This document shows, one piece after another, positions 7,040-14,601 of a stretch of DNA of 64,000 bases. Every line of letters starts with the position of its first letter. Position 1 is the first letter of the stretch. The position numbers and the translations under genes are program-made. The notes below the pieces were generated by a model. It was not told where the DNA came from, did not search any database, and saw nothing but the letters and a program-made list of their open reading frames with translations. The stretch spans positions 620,001 to 684,000 of the forward strand of contig CAVZCU010000009.1 of NCBI GenBank assembly GCA_963773845.1, written 5' to 3'. This DNA comes from SIAJ01 sp963773845. GTDB taxonomy: Bacteria; Planctomycetota; Planctomycetia; Gemmatales; Gemmataceae.

Positions 7040-7576
7040 ATGCCGCGAATGCGTGCGACGACGATTTTGGCCCTCCGGCACAACGGGAAGGCCGCCATTG
7101 GCGGCGACGGCCAGGTGACGCTGGGCAACGTCGTCATGAAAAGTGATGCCCACAAGATTCGCAAGCTCTACGACGGCAAGGTGCTCGTCGGCTTTGCGGG
7201 AGCGTCGGCGGATGCGTTTGCGTTGCTCGAACGCTTCGAGGCCAAATTGCGCGATCATCAAGGATCGGTTCCGCGTGCCGCAACCGAGCTGGCCAAAGAA
7301 TGGCGCACCGATCGCATGCTACGGCGACTCGAAGCGATGATGATCGCCCTCGATCGCAATGACCTGTTGCTCATCAGCGGCACTGGCGACGTCATTCAGC
7401 CAACGGATAATGTGTTGGCGATTGGCTCTGGCGGATCATATGCCCTGGCAGCCGCCCGAGCGCTGATGGCGCATTCCACTCTGAGCGCGACGGAGATCGT
7501 CAAGAAGTCACTCGACATCGCGGGGGACATTTGCATATACACAAACCGGAACATTGATGTCGTGGAGGTGGGTTGA
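7040..7576 (+). CDS. hslV: HslV, proteolytic subunit of the HslUV protease
   Basis: 178 residues from ATG at 7040. The proteasome-type fold is clear: RATTILALRHNGKAAIGGDGQVTLG at the start, MKSDAHKIRKL, VGFAGASADAFALLERFE and AIGSGGSYALAAARAL. The catalytic threonine should be Thr7, exposed after removal of MPRMRA, so the propeptide is slightly longer than the single Met of enterobacteria. It forms a double-hexamer chamber fed by HslU. The usual partner hslU lies about 850 bases downstream, separated by a kinase and a small gene, with the same orientation throughout. Confidence 0.95.
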   Translation: MPRMRATTILALRHNGKAAIGGDGQVTLGNVVMKSDAHKIRKLYDGKVLVGFAGASADAFALLERFEAKLRDHQGSVPRAATELAKEWRTDRMLRRLEAMMIALDRNDLLLISGTGDVIQPTDNVLAIGSGGSYALAAARALMAHSTLSATEIVKKSLDIAGDICIYTNRNIDVVEVG

Positions 7577-7602
7577 ATCCGTTTAGTTGCTTAGCCGTTT
7601 AG

Positions 7603-7625
7603 CGTGCTCGCCAACGGCGAGCACG
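7603..7625 (+). other. 10-bp hairpin between hslV and the kinase gene
   Basis: CGTGCTCGCC (7603-7612) pairs with GGCGAGCACG (7616-7625) around AAC. It is not followed by a T run. It lies 26 bases after the hslV stop and 14 before the kinase start, so it could be a processing site or attenuator that lowers readthrough into the inserted genes. Confidence 0.45.
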
Positions 7626-7639
7626 AACGAGGGAAGTGA

Positions 7640-8245
7640 ATGCCGCCGGAACAACCCGTAGCGATCGTACTCGGCGGTATCAACGGCGCCGGAAAGACGA
7701 CGTCGTCTCAGCGACTCCTTGCGGGTCAACTCGAAGTGATGTCATTCGTGAATGCGGACACGATTGCACGCGGTCTCAACGCCTTTCAGCCCGAGACGGT
7801 GGCGTTCGAGGCTGGACGAATGACCCTGCAAAGATTGCACGAGTTGCAATCGACACAAGCAGACTTTGCGTTCGAGACGACCCTGGCAGGCAGAAGCTAT
7901 CTGTCGTTTCTCAAGGAATTGCGTCAGAATGGCTATGTGATTGAGTTGTACTACTTCTGGCTCGACTCGCCTGATTTGGCAGTCGAACGCGTACGGGCGC
8001 AGGTGCGCCGTGGTGGGCACAGCATCCCGGAGCCGACGATTCGGCAGCGTTATTATCGGAGTCTGCATAATTTCTGGGGCGATTACCGAAGCCTAGCTGA
8101 CTCGTGGTTTCTCTACGACAATAGCAGCAACGACCCAGTGCTGATCGCGGCTGGATCAGGCAGCGGATACCCAGAATTGGCAAACGAAGGCCGTTGGCTG
8201 ATTCTTCAAGAGGCGGTAAACCATGCGCAAGAACGTTTCCATTGA
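7640..8245 (+). CDS. zeta-toxin-type P-loop kinase
   Basis: 201 residues from ATG at 7640, with GAGGGA 5 bases upstream. Walker A is GGINGAGKTT (12-21). FVNADTIARGLN (36-47) and the FAFETTLAGRSY motif (76-87) match the zeta toxin / UDP-N-acetylglucosamine kinase-like family. The lid residues VERVRAQVRRGGHSIPEPTIRQRYYRS (about 115-140) are also typical. Classic zeta toxins phosphorylate UDP-GlcNAc and block wall synthesis; many chromosomal relatives have unknown substrates. It overlaps the next small gene by 23 bases, which suggests a coupled two-gene module, and the pair lies between hslV and hslU. No transfer signature such as odd codon use is obvious. Confidence 0.85.
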   Translation: MPPEQPVAIVLGGINGAGKTTSSQRLLAGQLEVMSFVNADTIARGLNAFQPETVAFEAGRMTLQRLHELQSTQADFAFETTLAGRSYLSFLKELRQNGYVIELYYFWLDSPDLAVERVRAQVRRGGHSIPEPTIRQRYYRSLHNFWGDYRSLADSWFLYDNSSNDPVLIAAGSGSGYPELANEGRWLILQEAVNHAQERFH

Positions 8246-8432
8246 CGATCGCACTCGCGCCATTAAGACGGGAGTTCGCAAAGCGCTTCGCGAGAGCGCC
8301 TTACTCGGCCACTCGGTCTGCGTCTCCAGAGAAGGCAAGGTCGTCTGGCTGACCCCGGCCGAAATTCTCGAAGAACTCCGCCGCACGGCTCCGGAATCCG
8401 CGAATGGCACGTCCCAGGAACACCATGACTGA
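8223..8432 (+). CDS. small partner of the zeta-type kinase, candidate antitoxin
   Basis: 69 residues, MRKNVSIDDRTRAIKTGVRKALRESALLGHSVCVSREGKVVWLTPAEILEEL and a polar tail. The middle strand pair SVCVSREGKVVWLTPAEI is typical of a small conserved protein that accompanies such kinases in cyanobacteria and other bacteria, from memory. It overlaps both the kinase (23 bases) and hslU (8 bases), so all three are co-translated. It is not related to epsilon antitoxin by eye, and an antitoxin role is inferred only from gene order. Confidence 0.65.
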   Translation: MRKNVSIDDRTRAIKTGVRKALRESALLGHSVCVSREGKVVWLTPAEILEELRRTAPESANGTSQEHHD

Positions 8433-9765
8433 CAACCTGACCCCTCGACAAATCGTCGCCGAACTCGATCGCTATATCGTCGGCCAAGATGCCGCCAAGC
8501 GAGCGGTTGCGGTCGCCATTCGCAATCGCTGGCGACGGCAACAGCTCACGCCCGAATTGCGCCAGGATGTGACGCCGAAGAACATCATCATGATCGGGCC
8601 CACGGGCGTTGGCAAAACCGAGATTGCCCGCCGGCTCGCCCAACTGGTCGGGGCGCCGTTCATCAAGGTCGAAGCGACCAAATACACCGAAGTCGGCTAT
8701 GTCGGCCGCGATGTCGAAAGCATGGTTCGCGATCTCACCGAAGCGGCCGTCGGCCTGGTCAAGCAGCAGCAGCGCGAGCAGGTCATTGAGAAGGCGAAGG
8801 AACGCGTCACCGAAAAGCTGCTCGACCTCTTGATCCCGAACAAAGGCTGGTCGCCGCCGGAAGAGCCCGAAGACGCCGAACGCCAGCAACGCACGCGAGA
8901 CAAGTTCCGGGCCATGCTCGACGCGGGCGAATTGGAAGAAAAGCAAGTCGAACTGGTCCCCGAGCAAAAAGCCGGCCCGCAAATCCAGATGCTCTCCGCC
9001 TTCGGCGCTGAGAACATGCAGATGGATTTGCAGGACATGTTGCAGAACCTGATTCCCAAACAGCCCGGCCCCCGGCAAGTGACCGTCGCGGAAGCACGAC
9101 GAATCTTGATGGAACAAGAAACGGAAGCCTTGATCGATCGAGCCGCCGTGGTTGAAAAGGCCGTCGATTTGATTGAAAACCAGGGGATCATCTTCCTCGA
9201 TGAACTCGACAAAGTCTGCGGTCCATCGTCCGGCCACGGTCCCGACGTCTCGCGGCAAGGCGTGCAACGCGATTTGCTGCCGGTTGTGGAAGGGACGACC
9301 GTCAACACCAAGTACGGACCGGTGCGGACGGACCACGTGCTCTTCATTGCCGCGGGGGCTTTTCACGTATCGAAGCCGGCCGACTTGATGCCCGAACTCC
9401 AGGGGCGTTTCCCGATTCGTGTCGAACTCACCGATTTGACGCGCAACGATTTCCTGCGCATTTTGACGGAACCAAAGCATGCGATTACCAAGCAATACGC
9501 GGAATTGCTCGCAACCGAAGGCTTGACCATCGAATTCACACACGACGGCATCGAGGCTCTGGCCGACATCGCCTACGAAGTGAATCGCACGGCCCAAAAC
9601 ATCGGCGCTCGCCGATTGCACACGATCATGGAGAGGGTGATTGAGGAAGTAAGTTTCCAGGGCCCCGACTTGCCAGCCAAGCATGTGCGAATCGACGGCA
9701 ACTATGTCCGCGAAAGGTTGTCGCCGATCCTGCAGAAGGAAGATCTGAGCAAGTACATCCTGTAG
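8425..9765 (+). CDS. hslU: HslU, ATPase subunit of the HslUV protease
   Basis: 446 residues from ATG at 8425 (MTDNLTPRQIVAELDRYIVGQD). The Clp/Hsp100-type AAA+ unfoldase passes substrates to HslV. Walker A is GPTGVGKTE (58-66), the pore motif GYVGRDVES follows, Walker B is IIFLDELDK, and sensor 2 is in NIGARRLHTIMERV. The I domain (about 110-240) is shorter and more polar than in E. coli. The C-terminus ends SKYIL, the hydrophobic tail that docks into HslV. Translation is coupled to the upstream small gene by an 8-base overlap. It ends before a hairpin at 9787 facing convergent proS. Confidence 0.96.
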   Translation: MTDNLTPRQIVAELDRYIVGQDAAKRAVAVAIRNRWRRQQLTPELRQDVTPKNIIMIGPTGVGKTEIARRLAQLVGAPFIKVEATKYTEVGYVGRDVESMVRDLTEAAVGLVKQQQREQVIEKAKERVTEKLLDLLIPNKGWSPPEEPEDAERQQRTRDKFRAMLDAGELEEKQVELVPEQKAGPQIQMLSAFGAENMQMDLQDMLQNLIPKQPGPRQVTVAEARRILMEQETEALIDRAAVVEKAVDLIENQGIIFLDELDKVCGPSSGHGPDVSRQGVQRDLLPVVEGTTVNTKYGPVRTDHVLFIAAGAFHVSKPADLMPELQGRFPIRVELTDLTRNDFLRILTEPKHAITKQYAELLATEGLTIEFTHDGIEALADIAYEVNRTAQNIGARRLHTIMERVIEEVSFQGPDLPAKHVRIDGNYVRERLSPILQKEDLSKYIL

Positions 9766-9786
9766 TGGCCGCCGCTTGCAATGGCC

Positions 9787-9828
9787 GTCGCTTGCGGCGT
9801 AGCGGGCTCGTGCTACGCCGCAAGCGAC
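9787..9828. terminator. 16-bp perfect inverted repeat between hslU and proS
   Basis: GTCGCTTGCGGCGTAG (9787-9802) pairs with 9813-9828 around a 10-base loop. No T run follows. The right arm reaches the first base of the proS stop codon. A degenerate partial copy of the left arm precedes it (GGCCGCCGCTTGCAATGG). Half of the same repeat (CTACGCCGCAAGCG) recurs near 59854. Position suggests a shared terminator for the convergent genes. Confidence 0.6.
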
Positions 9829-11420
9829 TAATAGGCCCTTGCAAACACCACGCGCCGTTCACTCGGCTTGCCGGTGACCATGCACTGGCCGGGTTCCTTC
9901 GGTCCGTCAAATGGAATGACGCGGATGGTCGCTTTCGTTTCTTCCTGAATCTTGTCCTCGGTTTCGCGGGTGCCGTCCCAGTGGGCCCAGATGAAGCCGG
10001 GCTGCTCGATCATCTGCTTGAATTCGTCGTAGCTGTTCGCCGTTCGCATGGTCGTATCGCGGAATCGCTTCGCACGGTCGAACAAGTTTTTCTGAATGTC
10101 TCGCAGCAGTGCATCGATCTGCTTCGCCGCCCCATCGAGTGGCACGCCCATTGTCTTGCCTTCCTTGCCCGGAACGTCGCGACGGGCCAAGACGCAGGCG
10201 CTCTTCTCGATATCCTTGGGGCCAATCTCCACGCGCACGGGTACGCCACGCAATTCCCACTCGGCAAAGCGGTGGCCGGGCATGTTCTTGAAGTCACGAT
10301 CGATCTTCACCCGCAACTGTTGATAGCCGAAGAAATCATCGCGAGGCAATTCCATCAACGCTCGTGCCAGCTTCTCCGCCGCGACGATGCACGGAGCGCG
10401 TTCTTCGTCGTTGCGACCCATCGGACAAACGACGACATGCGTTGACGCCAATCGCGGTGGAACGACCAGGCCGTTGTCGTCCGAATGGGTCATGATCAAT
10501 CCGCCGATCAGGCGCGTCGAAGCCCCCCAGCTCGTCGCCCAGGGATATTCGCGCTTGCCATCCTCAGCGGTGAATTGCACGTCGAATGCCTTCGAGAAAT
10601 TCTGCCCGAGGAAATGGCTCGTCCCCGCCTGCAACGCCTTGCCATCTTGCATCAAGGCTTCGATGCAGAGCGTGTAAATGGCGCCGGGGAATTTTTGCCC
10701 TTCGCTCTTCGGACCGACCAGCACCGGCATGGCCATCCACTCTTCGGCAAACTGGCGATAGACGTTCACCATGCGCAACGTCTCTTCCTCGGCCTCTTTG
10801 GCGGTCGCGTGGGCGGTGTGCCCTTCCTGCCAGAGAAACTCAGACGTGCGGAGAAAAAGCCGGGTCCGCATCTCCCAGCGAACGACATTGCACCATTGAT
10901 TGATGAGCAAAGGCAGATCGCGATAGCTTTGAATCCATCCGCGATAAGTGTTCCAGATGATCGTTTCGGAAGTCGGTCGAACGATCAATTCCTCTTCGAG
11001 CTTCGCCTCCGGATCGACTTCGATCTTGCCGTCCTTCGATTTGAGCCGATAGTGCGTGACGACGGCGCATTCCTTGGCAAAACCCTCGGCCATCTGCTCT
11101 TCCTTCTGGAAGAAGCTCTTGGGAATGAAGAGGGGGAAATAGGCGTTAACATGCCCGGTAGCCTTGAAAAGGCCGTCGATGGCCCGCTGCATGTTTTCCC
11201 AAAGAGCGTAGCCATTCGGCTTGATGACCATGCAGCCGCGGACGTCCGAGTTCTCGGCCAGTTCCGCTCGACGGACGATGTCGAGGTACCATTGACTGTA
11301 ATCTTCCGCGCGAGGGGTGATCTTCTTGTCGTCCTTCGGAGGCGTGCCGCCGCCCTTTTGCTGCTTCTTCTGTTTGTCGTTGCCAGCGGGCTGCTTGCCC
11401 TGGGCGTTCTCGTCGGCCAT
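9828..11420 (-). CDS. proS: prolyl-tRNA synthetase, archaeal/eukaryotic-like type
   Basis: 530 residues. Charges tRNA-Pro. The first 38 residues are a Lys/Gln-rich polar extension; the class II catalytic core follows: EDYSQWYLDIVRRAELAE, IVRPTSETIIWNTY, motif 2 VVRWEMRTRLFLRTSEFLWQEGHTAH and motif 3 GASTRLIGGLIMTHSDDNGLVVPP. The anticodon domain and a C-terminal zinc-like domain ending VVFARAY complete the protein. The C-terminal extension and lack of an editing insertion place it in the ProS type 3 group, which is found in Planctomycetes and several other bacteria. GGAG lies 9 bases before the ATG, and a TATAAT is 39 bases upstream. Confidence 0.95.
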   Translation of the reverse strand: MADENAQGKQPAGNDKQKKQQKGGGTPPKDDKKITPRAEDYSQWYLDIVRRAELAENSDVRGCMVIKPNGYALWENMQRAIDGLFKATGHVNAYFPLFIPKSFFQKEEQMAEGFAKECAVVTHYRLKSKDGKIEVDPEAKLEEELIVRPTSETIIWNTYRGWIQSYRDLPLLINQWCNVVRWEMRTRLFLRTSEFLWQEGHTAHATAKEAEEETLRMVNVYRQFAEEWMAMPVLVGPKSEGQKFPGAIYTLCIEALMQDGKALQAGTSHFLGQNFSKAFDVQFTAEDGKREYPWATSWGASTRLIGGLIMTHSDDNGLVVPPRLASTHVVVCPMGRNDEERAPCIVAAEKLARALMELPRDDFFGYQQLRVKIDRDFKNMPGHRFAEWELRGVPVRVEIGPKDIEKSACVLARRDVPGKEGKTMGVPLDGAAKQIDALLRDIQKNLFDRAKRFRDTTMRTANSYDEFKQMIEQPGFIWAHWDGTRETEDKIQEETKATIRVIPFDGPKEPGQCMVTGKPSERRVVFARAY

Positions 11421-11458
11421 CGTCGCGGCTCCGGGTTCTTCTGGCGAAAGTTTCAGCG

Positions 11459-11464
11459 ATTATA
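11459..11464 (-). promoter_or_regulatory. candidate -10 box of proS
   Basis: TATAAT on the minus strand, 39 bases before the proS start, with about 30 bases of leader and a GGAG ribosome site. No convincing -35 box is present, so the sigma factor is uncertain. Confidence 0.4.
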
Positions 11465-11518
11465 GTGACGCGTGAGATGACGAATGGGTTCTGGCGCACG
11501 ACAAGTCCTCCAAATCGA

Positions 11519-12190
11519 TTAGAGTTCGCCAGTGGTCGGTGGGCATGGAGAAGTGATGTGTTGGCCGCTGGCAATCGCCATCGCGAGTTGAGCGAGTGCA
11601 CTCTCCAATCGGCGAAAAGATCGCAGTTGCGCGGCCGGCACCCAATCCCGAACCGCCCTTGTTAATTCCAATTGATGCTGAGTAGGGTTGTATCCGTTGG
11701 TCAGATTGTCATGCAGCCAGCCTTTTGCATCGCGTGGCGACTCTTCGGGCTGGGCTGGAGGTTCGGCGACGGCCTTCAGTTCTGGTAGTTGGCTCGCGAG
11801 TGCAATGAACAGCGACTCAAATTCCTGGCGAAGGAACACAGCCGCGAAGGAGAATGTCGATCCCGCACCAGCACCAACTGCGCGTTGGGCGAGAACACGG
11901 GCAGTCTCGACAGGGCAGAACGGTTGCCCCTCCACTCGTTCGGCGTCACCGTCGAGAATCAATAGCGCAGCACCAAGCTTTGGACGCTTGTTCGCGTTTC
12001 CGAGATGACGCACGAGGTCCGCTTGCCGCGAGCCGGTAATCTGGTGAACTCCTCCTATCTTCATCGGCGCATTGTCGAGAAACAACTGCCCCTGCAAATT
12101 CTCGGGGAGCTTGGTCAAAAGTTCACCCACAAGCGACGGGCAGGCGGCGACATCCCCTTGTCCCTCGACGAGTAGCACCAATCGCTTCAT
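11519..12190 (-). CDS. DUF4276 (TOPRIM-like) protein paired with an ATPase
   Basis: 223 residues. The start MKRLVLLVEGQGDVAACPSLVG carries the VEGQGxV motif of DUF4276, followed by LLILDGDAERVEGQPFCP (about 75-92) with acidic residues at the end of the second strand, and FAAVFLRQEFESLFIA (about 113-128). This acidic pattern resembles TOPRIM nucleases. The ATG overlaps the stop of the upstream ATPase as ATGA, so they form a coupled pair. ATPase plus DUF4276 or DUF4435 pairs occur in defence islands (PARIS is the DUF4435 case). A nuclease effector role is inferred. Confidence 0.75.
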   Translation of the reverse strand: MKRLVLLVEGQGDVAACPSLVGELLTKLPENLQGQLFLDNAPMKIGGVHQITGSRQADLVRHLGNANKRPKLGAALLILDGDAERVEGQPFCPVETARVLAQRAVGAGAGSTFSFAAVFLRQEFESLFIALASQLPELKAVAEPPAQPEESPRDAKGWLHDNLTNGYNPTQHQLELTRAVRDWVPAAQLRSFRRLESALAQLAMAIASGQHITSPCPPTTGEL

Positions 12191-13308
12191 TCAGGCACCT
12201 CAGCCAGTTCGCCCTGAGTTCGTGCCGGATCGACCGTAAGCAGTTCGCCTGGCCTTAGGAGGTGCTCTCGTAACGCGTCCATCTGCTCCGGCGCTACCGG
12301 GCCGATCGATGACTCGAGTTTCTTCATCGAGACAACGCGGATGGACTCGGGAGGAAAATAGTCAAGCAATTGAGGGCTGTGCGTGGTAAGAATCACCTGC
12401 CCCCGACCATCGCGCGGACACGATTTGAACTCATTCGCTAACGACTCCAACGCGCCCGGATGGAGACCGGACTCCGGGTGTTCGAATAGCAGCGTCTGCT
12501 TTGAAGGAGTCTGGTAAAGCGCAAGGAGATGCGCGAGAAATCGACGGAAGCCTTCCGATTCTAAACGCGTATCCATTGACAGGCGACGGCCGTTCAACTG
12601 ATGTGAAACGTCGAGTCGATCGGGTGTTGGAACATTCAGCGTGAGGTTCACAACGGCCCGATTCAAAGTTCTCATCCCATCTGCAATTCTCCTCCAATTC
12701 TTCGCCTTACTCAGGTCCGAGAGAATTCGCTCGGCGACTTGCAAGTAGTTCTCACCGCGATCAGAGAAGCCGCTATCCGCTTTCTCTTCCCTTCGGCCAT
12801 CTCCTTCCAATACGTTGCCAGGAAAGTCATAACAACCAATTCCAGATCGCAGACTGACGTAAGCAAAGGTCGACTCTTGAAGCCCTGGAATCGCACCCAA
12901 CATGACCCCGTTTGGCGGAGGGAGTGGGACGACTTCTGGAGCCACAACCCACTTGTTGTTCGCGTGTTGGAAGAGAAAAGTTTGTCCCGCCTTCAGAGAC
13001 TCTTCTAGCTGTCCGGAAGGATTTCGATGAAGGGAGTAAGCGTAATCTGGACCCCCCTGCTCGACGCTAAAGACCAGATCGAACGCCAGGGACGCCTTGG
13101 GATGATCGACGTGGAGTATCGGGCCGCTTTCGCCCGGAGCATTCAGGTTGATGGCTCGCGAATTCAGACAGTTTCGGAGAAACCGAATCGAACGAACGAA
13201 GTTGGTCTTTCCGGTCCCACTCAACCCGATCAGGACTGTCAGAGGAGCCAGATCGACCTCGACGTCAACCAAACTTCGAAAGTTTCGGATCCGAATCTTC
13301 TTAATCAT
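12187..13308 (-). CDS. AAA_21/ABC-type ATPase of a two-gene module
   Basis: 373 residues from ATG at 13308, with a strong GGAGG 5 bases upstream; an earlier start at 13353 is less likely. The start MIKKIRIRNFRSLVDVEVDLAPLTVLIGLSGTGKTN contains Walker A (GLSGTGKT). The signature helix is in DTRLESEGFRRFLAHLL, Walker B is TLLFEHPESGLHP, and the H loop is VILTTHSPQLLDYF. The overall layout is that of SMC-like AAA_21 ATPases such as AriA of PARIS or OLD-type proteins. The catalytic acidic residue comes in HPE, slightly different from the usual EPE. It is coupled to the DUF4276 gene and stands between housekeeping genes. Confidence 0.8.
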   Translation of the reverse strand: MIKKIRIRNFRSLVDVEVDLAPLTVLIGLSGTGKTNFVRSIRFLRNCLNSRAINLNAPGESGPILHVDHPKASLAFDLVFSVEQGGPDYAYSLHRNPSGQLEESLKAGQTFLFQHANNKWVVAPEVVPLPPPNGVMLGAIPGLQESTFAYVSLRSGIGCYDFPGNVLEGDGRREEKADSGFSDRGENYLQVAERILSDLSKAKNWRRIADGMRTLNRAVVNLTLNVPTPDRLDVSHQLNGRRLSMDTRLESEGFRRFLAHLLALYQTPSKQTLLFEHPESGLHPGALESLANEFKSCPRDGRGQVILTTHSPQLLDYFPPESIRVVSMKKLESSIGPVAPEQMDALREHLLRPGELLTVDPARTQGELAEVPE

Positions 13309-13467
13309 GCGAACCTCCACGAGTATTCTTGCAATGTCTCGCGAGTTTGTCACTATTCGAAGTCGGAGTCCACGCCAAAGTCACCCAGTTCGACTACCCG
13401 TCTCCCTTGCGGAGAACCGATTCGTAACCAATAATCTCTCCTGAACCACGAACCTGCACAGTTCCGC

Positions 13468-14601
13468 ATGACACAATCCATCTCGGACATGTTCGTGAAG
13501 ACCGAAGCTGCTAAGGAAGACGACTCCTTCACCAGCAGCCACACGAGCAATTTTCCTGCTCTCCTGCGGCACTTCGGGATCTCGCTGGTCGTCTCAACCT
13601 ACCAGGCCGGGAAGTTGATTCTCGTTCGTGCTCAGGGCGACACGCTCAATACCCACTTCCGCCAGTTCTTCAGCCCGATGGGCGTGGCATATCAGCCGGA
13701 AACCGGCCGGCTCGCGATCGGCACCAAGCACGAGGTTTGGGAATTCTGCAATCAGCCCGACGTGGCTCCGAAACTCGAGCCGAAAGGCGAGTGCGACGCC
13801 GCGTTCATGCCGCGGCAGACGCGCTACAGCGGGGACATTCGCATTCACGAGATCGCCTGGATCGGCTGTGAACTTTGGGCCGTCAACACGCGATTTTCGT
13901 GCCTGTGTACGTTCGACGCCGACCATAGCTTCGTGCCACGCTGGCGTCCGCCATTCATAACCGAGCTTTCGCCCGAGGACCGCTGCCACCTGAACGGAAT
14001 GGCCGTGGTGGATGGACGCGTGAAGTACGTGACATGTCTCGGCGCAACCGACAAGGCCGGGGGCTGGCGCGACAACAAACGCGATGGCGGCTTGCTGCTG
14101 GACGTCGATTCCGGGGAGACGCTCATACGCGGTCTGTCGATGCCGCACTCGCCACGCACTTATGCCGACAAGTTCTGGCTGCTGGAGAGCGGCCACGGGA
14201 CATTATCGACTGCTGATCTTGCGACCGGTCGAACCGAGATCGTGGCCAGACTGCCGGGGTTCACTCGCGGCCTCGATTTCTTCGGGAACCTGGCGTTCAT
14301 CGGCCTGTCGCAAGTGCGCAAAAGCGCCGTGTTCAGCGGGATTCCGCTTGTCGAGCAACTCCCCGAGAAGGAAAGAGCGTGCGGCGTGTGGGTGGTGGAT
14401 ATCCGCAATGGCCGCACGGTCGCGTTCTTGCAATTCGAGGGGGCGGTGCAGGAGATCTTTGCAGTGACGGTGCTGCCCGGCATCGTCCATCCGGATTTGA
14501 TCAACGATCCGGGCGATACGCTCGACTCGTCGTTCGTGTTGCCCGATGCGGCACTGCGGGATGTGCCGCATGAATTACGTCCCGATATGACCCAAGATTA
14601 G
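13468..14601 (+). CDS. TIGR03032 family protein
   Basis: 377 residues, no signal peptide. The sequence SSHTSNFPALLRHFGISLVVSTYQAGKLILVR, FFSPMGVAYQPETGRLAIGTKHEVWEF, CHLNGMAVVDGRVKYVTCLG and LLESGHGTLSTADLATG shows the repeated blades of a beta-propeller-like TIGR03032/DUF4915 protein. In other bacteria these are linked with TPR or glycosyltransferase genes; the function is unknown. Its TAG stop overlaps the stop of the convergent surface gene by 3 bases. A copy of its 3' end recurs at 16555-16686. Confidence 0.85.
   Translation: MTQSISDMFVKTEAAKEDDSFTSSHTSNFPALLRHFGISLVVSTYQAGKLILVRAQGDTLNTHFRQFFSPMGVAYQPETGRLAIGTKHEVWEFCNQPDVAPKLEPKGECDAAFMPRQTRYSGDIRIHEIAWIGCELWAVNTRFSCLCTFDADHSFVPRWRPPFITELSPEDRCHLNGMAVVDGRVKYVTCLGATDKAGGWRDNKRDGGLLLDVDSGETLIRGLSMPHSPRTYADKFWLLESGHGTLSTADLATGRTEIVARLPGFTRGLDFFGNLAFIGLSQVRKSAVFSGIPLVEQLPEKERACGVWVVDIRNGRTVAFLQFEGAVQEIFAVTVLPGIVHPDLINDPGDTLDSSFVLPDAALRDVPHELRPDMTQD

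Noticed and set aside
8263..9684. A 473-codon open frame on the minus strand opposite hslU.
   Set aside because: It is the complement of a well-conserved hslU sequence, without recognisable domains, and GC-rich codon bias explains its length.
10485..11465. A long plus-strand frame opposite proS.
   Set aside because: It covers the proS gene in antisense, has no domain, and would conflict with the proS promoter and start.
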